Part shown: piece by piece, positions 18,056 through 26,158 of the stretch | How positions within the stretch are numbered: position 1 is the first letter of the stretch | Layout of the letters: the number at the start of each line of letters is the position of its first letter | Origin: an uncultured Pseudohongiella sp. | Lineage (GTDB): Bacteria; Pseudomonadota; Gammaproteobacteria; Pseudomonadales; Pseudohongiellaceae | Assembly: GCA_951812965.1 (NCBI GenBank) | Contig: OX638341.1 | Coordinates: forward strand, 1,346,438 to 1,410,437 | Direction of reading: 5' to 3' | Length of the DNA stretch: 64,000 nucleotides | Translations under genes and position numbers: made by a program | The notes under the pieces: model-generated | Told to the model about the DNA's origin: nothing | Seen by the model: only the letters and a program-made list of their open reading frames with translations | Database searches by the model: none

Positions 18056-18790
18056 TCAGAAATTCAGCCGCTTGAAGATTATATTGGGCAGCCATCGCAC
18101 GATGGCCATGACGATGCGCCACCAGCCCGGCACGTAGACCGTCTGCTTCCTGCGGGATACGGCGCGAACGATGCCGCCTGCTACCTGCTCGGGCGAAGCG
18201 AACAGCGGGCCCTTTTCCAGATGTGCCGTCATGGGGGAATCCACCAGGCCCGGGCGAATGTCGATGACATGCACGTCGGCGCCATGAAGCTTTCCGCGCA
18301 GTCCTTGCAGATACGCCGACACCATGGCCTTGGCCGAACCATAGACGTAATTCGAAGGACGGCCGCGGTCGCCGGCAACTGAAGTGATAACCGCGAGCGT
18401 ACCGTGCGCCTGCTTGCGCATCCTTGGCGCCAGTTCTGTCAGAAGTGAAATTGGACTAAGACCGTTCACGTTAAGCGCTTCGAGCGCGGCGTTTGTGTCC
18501 TGCTCGCAACGCGCCTGGTCGGGCAGGGTTCCGTGCGCAATCAGAACAAGATCGACAGATTTTAAATCGGCAAAGGCAGCTTCAATCATTTCAGGATGAT
18601 TTTCGAGCCTGGCCAGGTCAGCTAGCGCCGTTTCAACCTCGCCTGCACCGGCGCCTGTCAATCGTTCGCGCAGCGCCGCCAGCTTCTCGCCATTGCGGGC
18701 GATCAGGTAGAAGCGATTTTCGGCAGCGGCGTATCGCGCCGCCACCGCTTGTGCGATCGCCGATGTTGCGCCAAAAATGAGTATGTTCAT
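18056..18790 (-). CDS. Short-chain dehydrogenase, DprE2-like
   Basis: Starting at 18790 gives MNILIFGATSAIAQAVAARY, with the NAD(P) loop GATSAIA close to the N-terminus. A catalytic YGSAK motif (YVYGSAKAMVSAYLQGLR) and a C-terminal amphipathic tail follow. The order of genes, with a four-base ATGA overlap to an FAD oxidoreductase, is that of DprE2 next to DprE1. In mycobacteria that pair epimerises decaprenyl-phosphoryl ribose to arabinose. The same chemistry on a polyprenyl sugar is a reasonable guess here, not proven. Confidence 0.75.
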   Translation of the reverse strand: MNILIFGATSAIAQAVAARYAAAENRFYLIARNGEKLAALRERLTGAGAGEVETALADLARLENHPEMIEAAFADLKSVDLVLIAHGTLPDQARCEQDTNAALEALNVNGLSPISLLTELAPRMRKQAHGTLAVITSVAGDRGRPSNYVYGSAKAMVSAYLQGLRGKLHGADVHVIDIRPGLVDSPMTAHLEKGPLFASPEQVAGGIVRAVSRRKQTVYVPGWWRIVMAIVRWLPNIIFKRLNF

Positions 18791-20106
18791 GCACTCAGCC
18801 CCGTCAGGCCGATGCGGTCGGATTGCGCCGAGCGGAAACGCATGTTCGGGTCGACCTGTTGTTTGATTGCAAGAAACTTTTCCCAATCCGGATAGCCCGA
18901 CTTGAACACAGTCTCGCTCATGCGCGCGTCCTTCGCCAGATAGATGCGCCCGCCATGGTTGAGTACGATCGTGTCGAGTTGTTCGAGCAAGGGAAACAAC
19001 GATGCTTCGCGGCGGAAATCCAGCGCGAGGGTAAAACCGCCGGCGGGGAATGAAAGCAGATTGCCGTTGGCCGGCCCCATCTTCTTCAGCACCGAGAGGA
19101 AAGAGCCCTTGCCGGCGTCGCTCACCCGCTGCAGCACGGTTGCGATGCCGTCGCGGCCTGCCTCAGTGGGCAACACGAATTGGTATTGCAGAAAGCCCGC
19201 GGCCCCATACAGGCGGTTCCAGTCGCGAATCCGGTCGAGCGGGAAAAAATACGCTTCGTGATCGAGGCGGTTTCTGCCCGCGCGAAAATTCTGCCAACGG
19301 AAATAAGCGGAATTGAATAGCGACAGGCTGTGGCGATTGAGCAATTTTCCCGGCGTCGTGAATGGAACCCGCAGACCCAGTCTGCCGCGATTGCGCAATT
19401 CGCCGCCGACCTCGTGTTCGGCAAGATGGACAATGCCGCGCCCCATGCGCGGTCCACGCGCGAGGCAGTCGAGCCAGGCTACCGAGTAACGCGCCTGTTC
19501 ATGCACTTTGAGCAACTCAAAACACTCATCGAGTCCGGCCGCGGGCTGCGAGCGGGCGATCATCATCGAACCGGTGATCGGGACCAGTTGCATCTCGGCT
19601 TCGAGAATGATGCCGGTCAGGCCCATGCCGCCACAGGTGGCCCGGAACAGTTCCGGGCGCCGGGTTGGGCCGCAATGCACGACCTCCCCGTCGGCTAGCA
19701 TAAGCGTCAGGCCGCGCACATGTTCGCAGAAACTGCCGTCGCGATGATGGTTCTTGCCATGAATGTCCGCCGCGACCGCCCCGCCGACGCTGACCATTGC
19801 GGCGCCCGGCAGAACCGGCAGAAACCAGCCCCTGGGCACGATTTCCCGCAGGACTTCGCGCAAGCTCAGACCAGCGGCGCAACGCAGAACCCCGGTGGCG
19901 GAATCGAGTTTGCAAACATGGCGCAAACCGAGGCTGCTGATGACGTCTCCCGCCAGTGCGCTGTCGCCGTAACTCAGCCCACTGCCGCGCGCGATGCAAA
20001 CGTCTGGCGACTCGCCTTCCAGCATGGCGCGCAAACCATCCACATCCGCCGGTTCGTGCTGCCGCGCCACGAGCTTGGGATAACGCCCCCAGCCGTGGAT
20101 CAGCAT
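18787..20106 (-). CDS. FAD-binding oxidoreductase, DprE1-like
   Basis: The ATG at 20106 (MLIHGWGRYPKL) is the likeliest start; the frame extends to a GTG at 20166. The protein has the vanillyl-alcohol-oxidase type FAD domain: CIARGSGLSYGDSALAG near the N-terminus, then VLPGAAMVSVGGAVAADIHGKNHHRDGSFCEHV. A substrate domain with a final KSGYPDWEKFLAIKQQVDP follows. DprE1 oxidises the 2-hydroxyl of a polyprenyl-phosphoryl pentose, and the adjoining SDR reduces the ketone. Confidence 0.78.
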   Translation of the reverse strand: MLIHGWGRYPKLVARQHEPADVDGLRAMLEGESPDVCIARGSGLSYGDSALAGDVISSLGLRHVCKLDSATGVLRCAAGLSLREVLREIVPRGWFLPVLPGAAMVSVGGAVAADIHGKNHHRDGSFCEHVRGLTLMLADGEVVHCGPTRRPELFRATCGGMGLTGIILEAEMQLVPITGSMMIARSQPAAGLDECFELLKVHEQARYSVAWLDCLARGPRMGRGIVHLAEHEVGGELRNRGRLGLRVPFTTPGKLLNRHSLSLFNSAYFRWQNFRAGRNRLDHEAYFFPLDRIRDWNRLYGAAGFLQYQFVLPTEAGRDGIATVLQRVSDAGKGSFLSVLKKMGPANGNLLSFPAGGFTLALDFRREASLFPLLEQLDTIVLNHGGRIYLAKDARMSETVFKSGYPDWEKFLAIKQQVDPNMRFRSAQSDRIGLTGLSA

Positions 20107-20285
20107 CTTGCCCCGTTCCAATTCATGCACTGATTCATGCAGCGCCCTGCCAAGCCCTTGCGGCACGGTTATAATTGCCGGCCCAAGTTAGCGCAAGCGC
20201 AGGGAAGAACCAAGCCGGGCCCGCCCAAACCGCGGCTCGACCACGGGCCACTCGAATTCCACAAGAAATCTTCAGGAGATAAACG

Positions 20286-21086
20286 ATGGAAAAACTGCTG
20301 GAATTCGCCCGCGACCTGGCAAGGGAGGCCGGTCGGCTGATCGTCAAAGAACAGCAGCGGGCCGGCCTGAACCAGGAGTTCAAGCAGGGCAGCGAACTCG
20401 TCACCCAGGCCGACCTGAAAGCCGACCGCCTGATCTGCGAGCGCATCGGGCGAGAGTTTCCCGAACACCTGATCCTATCCGAAGAATCTTCTCCCGACCT
20501 GGCCGATGTGCAACAGTCGCCGCAACCCGTCTGGATCATCGACCCCATCGACGGCACCGTGAATTTCGCCCACGGCCACAGCCAATCGGCAGTCTCAATA
20601 GCCTGGGCGGAAAACGGCCGCATCGCACTGGGAGTAGTCTACAACCCCTTCACCGACGAGATGTTCAGCGCGCTTCGTGGTCAGGGCGCAAGCCTGAACG
20701 GCAAATCCATCAGCGTCAGCAACGAAACCGAACTTTCTCGAGCCCTGATCGCCACCGGCTTCCCCTACCGGAAGACAGGTCTCAAACCACTGATCCAACG
20801 ACTAGACGCCGTACTGCACAATTGCGCCGACATCCGCCGCCTTGGCTCCGCGGCCCTCGACATCTGCTGGGTAGCTTGCGGCCGCCTCGACGGCTTCTAC
20901 GAAACCCTCAGCCTGTGGGACTTCGCCGCCGCCGGACTAATAGCCAGAGAAGCCGGCGCCCAATACGGCCATTTCTCCGAATTGCCTCAGGGAGCCCACC
21001 CCGATTTCCACAACGAAGACATCGTCATAGCTAATCCGGCCCTGTTCAAGCCCTTGAAAGCAATTTTGCAAACGGCAGACAGCTAA
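20286..21086 (+). CDS. Inositol monophosphatase family protein
   Basis: The 266-residue product has the Mg-dependent phosphatase motifs: an ILSEESS acidic loop, motif WIIDPIDGTVNFAHG, and the C-terminal GSAALDICWVACGRLDGFYE with LWDFAAAGLIAREAG. An AGGAG ribosome-binding site precedes the ATG, and a TATAAT box is at 20170-20175. Relatives include SuhB and CysQ; it could hydrolyse inositol phosphates, other sugar phosphates or 3'-phosphoadenosine phosphates. It is transcribed divergently from the DprE1-like gene. Confidence 0.88.
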   Translation: MEKLLEFARDLAREAGRLIVKEQQRAGLNQEFKQGSELVTQADLKADRLICERIGREFPEHLILSEESSPDLADVQQSPQPVWIIDPIDGTVNFAHGHSQSAVSIAWAENGRIALGVVYNPFTDEMFSALRGQGASLNGKSISVSNETELSRALIATGFPYRKTGLKPLIQRLDAVLHNCADIRRLGSAALDICWVACGRLDGFYETLSLWDFAAAGLIAREAGAQYGHFSELPQGAHPDFHNEDIVIANPALFKPLKAILQTADS

Positions 21087-21087
21087 T

Positions 21088-21170
21088 GCATGAGCGACGC
21101 ATGCGTCGCCCGCAGGACGATTTTCAGAGAGATCAGGTGCGGGCGAGGCATGCCTCGCCCCTACATGTGG
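21088..21170 (+). repeat. Palindromic repeat element, copy B (diverged)
   Basis: It contains a variant palindrome GCGACGCATGCGTCGC (21095-21110) and a standard GGGCGAGGCATGCCTCGCCC (21142-21161). A shorter spacer separates them and clear ends are missing. It lies between two convergent genes. Confidence 0.75.
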
Positions 21171-21184
21171 CCCCTGCTCGACGC

Positions 21185-21796
21185 CTATAATTGCGCCGAG
21201 AGAATCTCTTCTTCTACTTCCCGCAATCTGTCCTTGCCGAAGAACATTTCATCGTTGACGAAGAAAGTGGGCGCTCCGAAGCAACCTCGTTCCACCGACG
21301 CATTGGAATTTTCTATCAGCGTCAACTTGACTTCAGGGCCCTGGGAACCCGCGATGATGTCTTGCGTCGGCAGCCCCGCATCCTCCAGAGCCTTGGCGAT
21401 CACTCCCGGATCCCCCATGTTCAGACCCTGCTCCCACATACAGGAAAACACCGCATCCACATAGTGCTCGAAATAGTCCTGCCCCTTGGCAAAAACAGCC
21501 CCTCGCATCAAATGCAGCGTGTTCACCGGGAAATGCGGATTCATCCGGAAATCGGTGATCCCGTGCTTGCGCACGAAACGCTCCGTCTCGATGGCGTTGT
21601 ATTCCGACTTGTTGCGGACGCCGGCGAATTGCTCCATCGGCGAACGGTTGTTCGTCGATTTGAAAACCCCGCCCAGCAGAATCGGAACATAGTCGAAGGT
21701 CTCGCCCGTACGCCGCTCGATTTCCGGAATGACCTTGTGCGAGTAGTAGCAGTTGGGACTGGCGAAATCGAAATGGTATTCCAGTTTCATATTCAA
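21185..21796 (-). CDS. 2-hydroxychromene-2-carboxylate isomerase family (DsbA fold)
   Basis: The 203-residue protein has the family opening YHFDFASPNCYYSHKVIPEIE, in which the Ser of FASP is the usual active-site residue for glutathione-dependent isomerisation. It ends with the thioredoxin-fold loop GCFGAPTFFVNDEMFFGKDRL. Known members isomerise a chromene intermediate in naphthalene breakdown. No other aromatic degradation gene is adjacent, so the substrate here is uncertain. Confidence 0.82.
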   Translation of the reverse strand: MNMKLEYHFDFASPNCYYSHKVIPEIERRTGETFDYVPILLGGVFKSTNNRSPMEQFAGVRNKSEYNAIETERFVRKHGITDFRMNPHFPVNTLHLMRGAVFAKGQDYFEHYVDAVFSCMWEQGLNMGDPGVIAKALEDAGLPTQDIIAGSQGPEVKLTLIENSNASVERGCFGAPTFFVNDEMFFGKDRLREVEEEILSAQL

Positions 21797-21856
21797 GCTC
21801 CGGCGCCGATGAAATCATCGGCGCCGCTAATCAGGGAAACAATGTTGGTATGTGGA

Positions 21857-22669
21857 TCAGTTGGCCGGCTTGACGAACTTCAGCGTCATGCGGTCGCTTT
21901 CGCCGATAGCCATGTACTTGTCTCGGTCCTCATCCCCCAGGCGATAGGTAGGAGGCAGCGTCCAGACGCCTCCCGGATGCACTGTCGGATCCTTCAGATT
22001 GGCATTGATCTCGGAAGACTCGACGAATTCGAATCCAGCCGCGGCGGCAATTTCCTTGACGTAGGCTTCGGTGACGTATCCCGTGGTTTCCATGACTTCC
22101 ATGCCGGCGTCAGGCAGGGCGCGGTGTTCCACGACTCCCAGAACGCCGCCGGGCTTCAGCGCCGCATAAAAGGCTTCAAAAAACTCGTTTTCCTGTCCGG
22201 CCATGATCCAGTTATGGACATTGCGGAAAGTCATCACCAGATCGGCGCTTTCCGCCGGTGCGATCGCAATTTCATAGGGGGGAAGGAGATTGCGAACCGT
22301 GACGCGCCCGTACAGGTCGTCACGTGCGACCATCTTGTCCTCGAACCCATTCAAGGAGCGTTGCTGGCCCGCGGATGTCGAGTTGGGTGAGAAATGCGCG
22401 GCGTAGAATCTGCCCTGGTCCCGCACGTAGGGTGCGATTACTTCGGTGTACCAGCCACCGGCCGGGTGAATTTCGATGACTGTCGAATCCGGGCGCAGCC
22501 CGAAGAATTCCAGTGTTTCCACCGGATTGCGAAATTCATTGCGGGCGATGTTCGCCTCGCTGCGGTGATCGCCGACAATCAACTCTTCCAGCGTGAATTG
22601 CGCTTGCGCGGACAACGTAAAACCGAGCAGACACGCGGGAAGCAACAACCAGACTAAACGTTTCAGCAT
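21857..22669 (-). CDS. Exported class I SAM-dependent methyltransferase-like protein
   Basis: I start at 22669 because it gives a good signal peptide (MLKRLVWLLLPACLLGFTLSAQAQF); the frame is open upstream only through a repeat. The mature part has a Rossmann-type methyltransferase core: DSTVIEIHPAGGWYTEVIAPY as motif I, then MTFRNVHNW and FEAFYAALKPGGVLGVVEHRA. This group of exported methyltransferase-like proteins has no clear assigned reaction, and SAM access in the periplasm is doubtful. The 270-residue product ends KFVKPAN. Confidence 0.72.
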   Translation of the reverse strand: MLKRLVWLLLPACLLGFTLSAQAQFTLEELIVGDHRSEANIARNEFRNPVETLEFFGLRPDSTVIEIHPAGGWYTEVIAPYVRDQGRFYAAHFSPNSTSAGQQRSLNGFEDKMVARDDLYGRVTVRNLLPPYEIAIAPAESADLVMTFRNVHNWIMAGQENEFFEAFYAALKPGGVLGVVEHRALPDAGMEVMETTGYVTEAYVKEIAAAAGFEFVESSEINANLKDPTVHPGGVWTLPPTYRLGDEDRDKYMAIGESDRMTLKFVKPAN

Positions 22670-22745
22670 CTGAGTATCCTCAATAAAGGGCTTGGAAAGT
22701 TTGAGCCGCGATTCTGCCATGAACCGTTCCATGAGGCCAGTGGTT

Positions 22746-22849
22746 GTGCGGGTTAGCGCGCCCGCCTTCAGCATGTAGGGGCGAGGCATGCCTCGCCCGT
22801 CAGTTGCACGGTTTCGGGGCCGTTCGCGGGCGAGGCATGCCTCGCCCCT
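22746..22849 (+). repeat. Palindromic repeat element, copy C, left part (split by IS110)
   Basis: It begins GTGCGGGTT, carries a 13-base internal insertion relative to the other copies, and has two GGGCGAGGCATGCCTCGCCC palindromes. It is cut right after TCGCCCCT. The missing end, ACGGTCTC through TGAACCTGCAC, is found at 24137-24164 on the far side of the insertion sequence. Confidence 0.9.
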
Positions 22850-22861
22850 TGTTTGTTTAAA

Positions 22862-23022
22862 TAGTGCTGCCGACGGCCCACTGGTGGGCCGTCGGCAGGC
22901 GGTGGCGAACCCGTATCGCCCCTCGCATGAAATGCGAATCGTAGAGTGGGACCACCGCCTTTCCAATCAAACCTGAATAGATACGCGGATCAAGACCGCA
23001 AACAAGGATAGGAGACTGGAAA
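22862..23022 (+). ncRNA. IS110 bridge RNA with readable guide segments
   Basis: A 5' hairpin has a 14-bp stem (22868-22897). A first loop is closed by GGCGGTGG (22898-22905) with CCACCGCC (22952-22959). Inside it, TCGCCCCT (22916-22923) equals the target top strand and CGTAG (22940-22944) is the reverse complement of CTACG, on either side of a CGCAT/ATGCG hairpin. A second loop is loosely closed by TTCCA (22961) with TGGAA (23017). It holds ATAGATAC (22977-22984), equal to the element's right end, and CAAACAAG (22999-23006), complementary to its left end CTTGTTTG, around a GCGG/CCGC hairpin. This is the two-loop layout of bridge RNAs in IS621-like elements. Confidence 0.85.
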
Positions 23023-23024
23023 GC

Positions 23025-24029
23025 ATGAAGAAGCATAGCGCAAGATGTGTACATCCAAAAGACGACCCCGGCCCTTGCACGGTCGGCATCGACGTTTCCA
23101 AGCGTCATCTTGACGTGCGTGAACTCCCCAGCGGACGCGAGGCTCGGTTCCCGAATACCAGGGAAGGCGTTCGCGCGTTTCGCACCTGGGCCTGCCCCCG
23201 CGTCGAGCGAGTGGTATACGAGTCCACCGGCTCCTACCACGTACTGTTGGAGGATATGTTGGTCGATCGGCTGCCGTTGTCGCGGATCAACCCCCAGCGA
23301 GGCAAGTGCTTTGCCGAAGCGCTAGGTTCGGTTGCGAAGACGGACCGGGCGGACGCGCTGGCGCTGGCGAAGATGGGCCGGGCGCTGGCGGACGACCTGA
23401 AAGGGACGCCGGCGCGTACCCGACAGGAGAAAGATCTGGACGAGTTGCGTAGCGCGCGCGAGGCGGTAACGAAGTCGCTTACCGTGCTGAAAGGCAGGCG
23501 GGAGCACACCCGGAACCGTCTGGTTCGTCGCGAGATCGAGAAGGACATTACCCGCGCCATGCAGCAGACCGAACGCTTGGACAAAGAACTGGAGCGGCTG
23601 GTGACGGCCGACGCCGAGTTGACCCGAAACATGGCGCTGCTGGAATCAATCCCGGGCATTGGCCGCCCTACCGCTATCGGGCTGCTGGTACAGGTGCCCG
23701 AACTGGGTAGACTCAGCACCCGCGAGGCGGGAAGCCTGTTGGGCTTGGCGCCCGTGGCCGACGACTCCGGCAATAGGCACGGAAAACGGTCCATCCGCGG
23801 CGGCCGCAAACGCGCACGCACGCTGCTGTACATGCCAACGCTGGCTGCAATCCGCTGGAATCCCGTCATGCGGGAGCGACACCTGCGATTCAAACAACAG
23901 GGCAAACCCGGCAAAGTCGCGGTCACCGCAGCCATGCGAAAGATGGTGCTGATCGCGAATGCCATCGTACGGGAAGGAAAACCCTGGCAGGCAGCTCACA
24001 TGCCCAAACCGGCCCATGTCGCGGGATGA
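23025..24029 (+). CDS. IS110 family transposase/recombinase
   Basis: The 334-residue protein has an N-terminal RuvC-like DEDD domain (TVGIDVSKRHLDV, VYESTGSYH, KTDRADALALAK). A coiled-coil linker follows, then a C-terminal Tnp domain with IPGIGRPTAIGLL and the serine-containing LLGLAPVADDSGNRHGKRS that carries the recombining Ser in this family. Both halves are intact and of normal length, so the element may still move. A GGAG site precedes the ATG and overlaps the 3' part of the bridge RNA. Confidence 0.93.
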   Translation: MKKHSARCVHPKDDPGPCTVGIDVSKRHLDVRELPSGREARFPNTREGVRAFRTWACPRVERVVYESTGSYHVLLEDMLVDRLPLSRINPQRGKCFAEALGSVAKTDRADALALAKMGRALADDLKGTPARTRQEKDLDELRSAREAVTKSLTVLKGRREHTRNRLVRREIEKDITRAMQQTERLDKELERLVTADAELTRNMALLESIPGIGRPTAIGLLVQVPELGRLSTREAGSLLGLAPVADDSGNRHGKRSIRGGRKRARTLLYMPTLAAIRWNPVMRERHLRFKQQGKPGKVAVTAAMRKMVLIANAIVREGKPWQAAHMPKPAHVAG

Positions 24030-24136
24030 TGCAAACGCCTGACCAATGCAAACAGCCCGCGATCACATCCCCTAATCAACTAGCTGTCGGAGCCTGTTGC
24101 TATCCGTACACCAGAACACTTGCAAACATAGATACT

Positions 24137-24164
24137 ACGGTCTCAAATGTATTTGAACCTGCAC
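24137..24164 (+). repeat. Palindromic repeat element, copy C, right end
   Basis: This piece runs from ACGGTCTC to TGAACCTGCAC. It is the remaining end of the repeat interrupted by IS110, matching the ends of copies A and D. It stops 6 bases before the stop codon of the minus-strand gene at 24170. Confidence 0.88.
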
Positions 24165-24169
24165 AGTGG

Positions 24170-25939
24170 TCAAGCCACTCCCGCGCAACACGGGCAACTT
24201 GCCGAGCCGCTCAGCATCACCGCTTCCGCGGTTCTGGCATTTTCTTCCGCCGTCTTGCGCGTGACGCTGACTCCAGCGGCAGCCGCTGGTACGGCATCTG
24301 GCCGGATTGCGACCCCCTGGCCGAACCAACCTGTGTAAATCTGCAAGCGGTGATTGTCGATGTCGCTGCGGACGACAATGCTGTTGGCATCGGTCACTTC
24401 AACTTCGAGCATGGCGCCGTCCTGCAGCACGACGGCCTGGGATGAATCGGGCAGGTTGGTAATGCGGAAACTCGTCGCTTCGCCCCGGCGGGAAGGATCT
24501 GCGGAATAGGTGGAAACGAACAGCGCGCCGCTGTCCCTGTCATTCCAGGCCTGGGAGACGCCGAAATTCGGAAAATCCACGCCTTCGACGGTGGGCGCGC
24601 CGTATTTGTCGAGATGATTCGCCTGGAAAGCGGTGATCCAGTCGCCCTCACCGATTTCGTTGACCATCATCTGGGCGCTTTGCTGGCCGCGGGGCCAAGG
24701 CTCGTCGAGATTGAACCACCAGCCGAAGCGGTCCATGCCGTCGCCGAACCAGCGCGGATCGTATTGCCGCTCCGCCGCGGCGGTGAGCCGTTCGATTACG
24801 GTGTTGTCGCCCAAAGCCCGAGCCATGACCAGGCCCGGTGTACTTGCGCCTATTTCACGGCGCGGGTCGCGCCAGCCCAGCGATTCGACCAGCGATTCAT
24901 ATATCTGTGTGGCAAGTTCCGGCGATTGCGGCAGCAGGTGGAACGCGGTGCCCGCTCCGGCGCCGGCTGCTCCGGGGGCGTTCACCTTGAAGTTCTCGAG
25001 CGGATCGTAATACGTGGTCATCCATTCGATTTCGTTGCGATCGTTGATGCCCATGTAATTGTCGCGGCAAAACTCGACCCAATTCTCGAAAACGCCATGG
25101 GCGGGGCGTCCGCCAAGCCTGTCGGAAAGATAAATTCCCAGCCCCGCGGCGGAATTGCAGAAAGGCCAGATCTTGGTGTTCTCGCAATGCGGGCCTTCGG
25201 GCTGATCGGTATATTGCCTCCGCAGGTAATCGACGATGCGGGGCTGGGTCCACTCGAAATGCTCGTTCTCGTAGCCCGCCACCAGCCAGGGTTGTTCCCA
25301 CTTGTCGTCGCCGGAGATGTACTTGTAGATGCTGAGCACCAGGTTCAGCCAGCCGCGGAAAAACAGGTTGCCGGTGGCGCCGATGGGGTCGGGATCAAGC
25401 CCCCAGGGCTCGACGCCGTTCGCGGTCCAGCCGGGCGCGTCGTAATTTCCGCGCACGCGTTCGGGCCATTGCTGCAGCAGGCCCGGGGGATAGTTCTGCC
25501 GGTCCGGGCTCGGCCCGATGAAGGTGTTCCAGTCGATGGCCGCCCAGAAAGTCGTATGCCGCGTCGCCAGTTCGTCCATGATTCGCGTATAGACTTCGCG
25601 CCAGGCCGGAGTCTGGTCCGCCATCAGCAACATTGCGTAACTGGAACTCGACAGATCGAAACGCGGATAGCTCAACAGGGGCGGTGAGGTGTACTGGTCC
25701 CACCAGGGATGTGGCTCCTCGCCGCCGTAACTCCAGTCGTCGGGCGTGGTCGCCTTTTCCCAGAGGAAACGCAGCCAGCCGCGAGTGCGTTCGTTGTGCT
25801 CGGGGTGCAAGGTGGGGAACTGGCTGTGAGTCGCCAAATCAGGCGCCGCGCTCTCGCAGCCTGCGAGTACCGATGCTCCGGCCAGGGCTGCGGAGCTTTT
25901 CAGAAAACCTCGTCTCGAAGCGGCGATTTGTGGAGGCAT
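24170..25939 (-). CDS. Exported linalool dehydratase/isomerase-like enzyme
   Basis: The 589-residue product has a twin-arginine and lipoprotein-type signal (SRRGFLKSSAALAGASVLAGC, Cys28), then an alpha/alpha-barrel region. Its central part matches linalool dehydratase/isomerase. LFFRGWLNLVLSIYKYISGDDKWE corresponds to the substrate-channel helices. The two catalytic-type cysteines appear as HCEN (C252) and FCNS (C261), nine residues apart as in the Castellaniella enzyme. A beta-rich C-terminal domain of about 130 residues is extra and ends SCPCCAGVA. The family acts on tertiary terpene alcohols; the real substrate here is unknown. Confidence 0.7.
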   Translation of the reverse strand: MPPQIAASRRGFLKSSAALAGASVLAGCESAAPDLATHSQFPTLHPEHNERTRGWLRFLWEKATTPDDWSYGGEEPHPWWDQYTSPPLLSYPRFDLSSSSYAMLLMADQTPAWREVYTRIMDELATRHTTFWAAIDWNTFIGPSPDRQNYPPGLLQQWPERVRGNYDAPGWTANGVEPWGLDPDPIGATGNLFFRGWLNLVLSIYKYISGDDKWEQPWLVAGYENEHFEWTQPRIVDYLRRQYTDQPEGPHCENTKIWPFCNSAAGLGIYLSDRLGGRPAHGVFENWVEFCRDNYMGINDRNEIEWMTTYYDPLENFKVNAPGAAGAGAGTAFHLLPQSPELATQIYESLVESLGWRDPRREIGASTPGLVMARALGDNTVIERLTAAAERQYDPRWFGDGMDRFGWWFNLDEPWPRGQQSAQMMVNEIGEGDWITAFQANHLDKYGAPTVEGVDFPNFGVSQAWNDRDSGALFVSTYSADPSRRGEATSFRITNLPDSSQAVVLQDGAMLEVEVTDANSIVVRSDIDNHRLQIYTGWFGQGVAIRPDAVPAAAAGVSVTRKTAEENARTAEAVMLSGSASCPCCAGVA

Positions 25940-26007
25940 GGCGGTTCCGTTACTTCCTGTTTCCTGCCTGGAAAGTTAGCGTAAACCAATGCCCGCCACA
26001 ATGACGC

Positions 26008-26125
26008 GTGCGGGTTCAGCATGTAGGGGCGAGGCATGCCTCGCCCGTCAGTTGCACGGTTTCGGGGCCGGTCGCGGGCGAGGCATGCCTCACCCCTACG
26101 GTCTCACATGTATATGAACCTGCGC
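26008..26125 (+). repeat. Palindromic repeat element, copy D (118 bp, complete)
   Basis: It has the same ends and length as copy A: GTGCGGGTTCA at the left and TGAACCTGCGC at the right, with two palindromes. The second palindrome reads CTCACCCC in place of CTCGCCCC, then TACGGTCTC, so its IS110 target differs by one base. Confidence 0.88.
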
Positions 26126-26158
26126 ATGACGCAGAGGATTGGGTGCTACACTGGCGCG

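Larger units (their letters stand above)
22848..24136 (+). mobile_element. IS110 family insertion sequence, complete
   Basis: The element is bounded by CT dinucleotides at 22848-22849 and 24135-24136 and is about 1287 bp from core to core. There are no terminal inverted repeats and no longer target duplication, as expected for the IS110 group. The left end holds a 175-base noncoding region (the bridge RNA), then an intact 334-residue recombinase and a 105-base right end. The element interrupts palindromic repeat copy C exactly between CCC and ACGG. Confidence 0.93.

Noticed and set aside
22670-22966. N-terminal extension of the exported methyltransferase-like protein into the repeat and IS110 left end
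   Set aside because: The extension encodes repeat sequence, while the ATG at 22669 starts a normal signal peptide.
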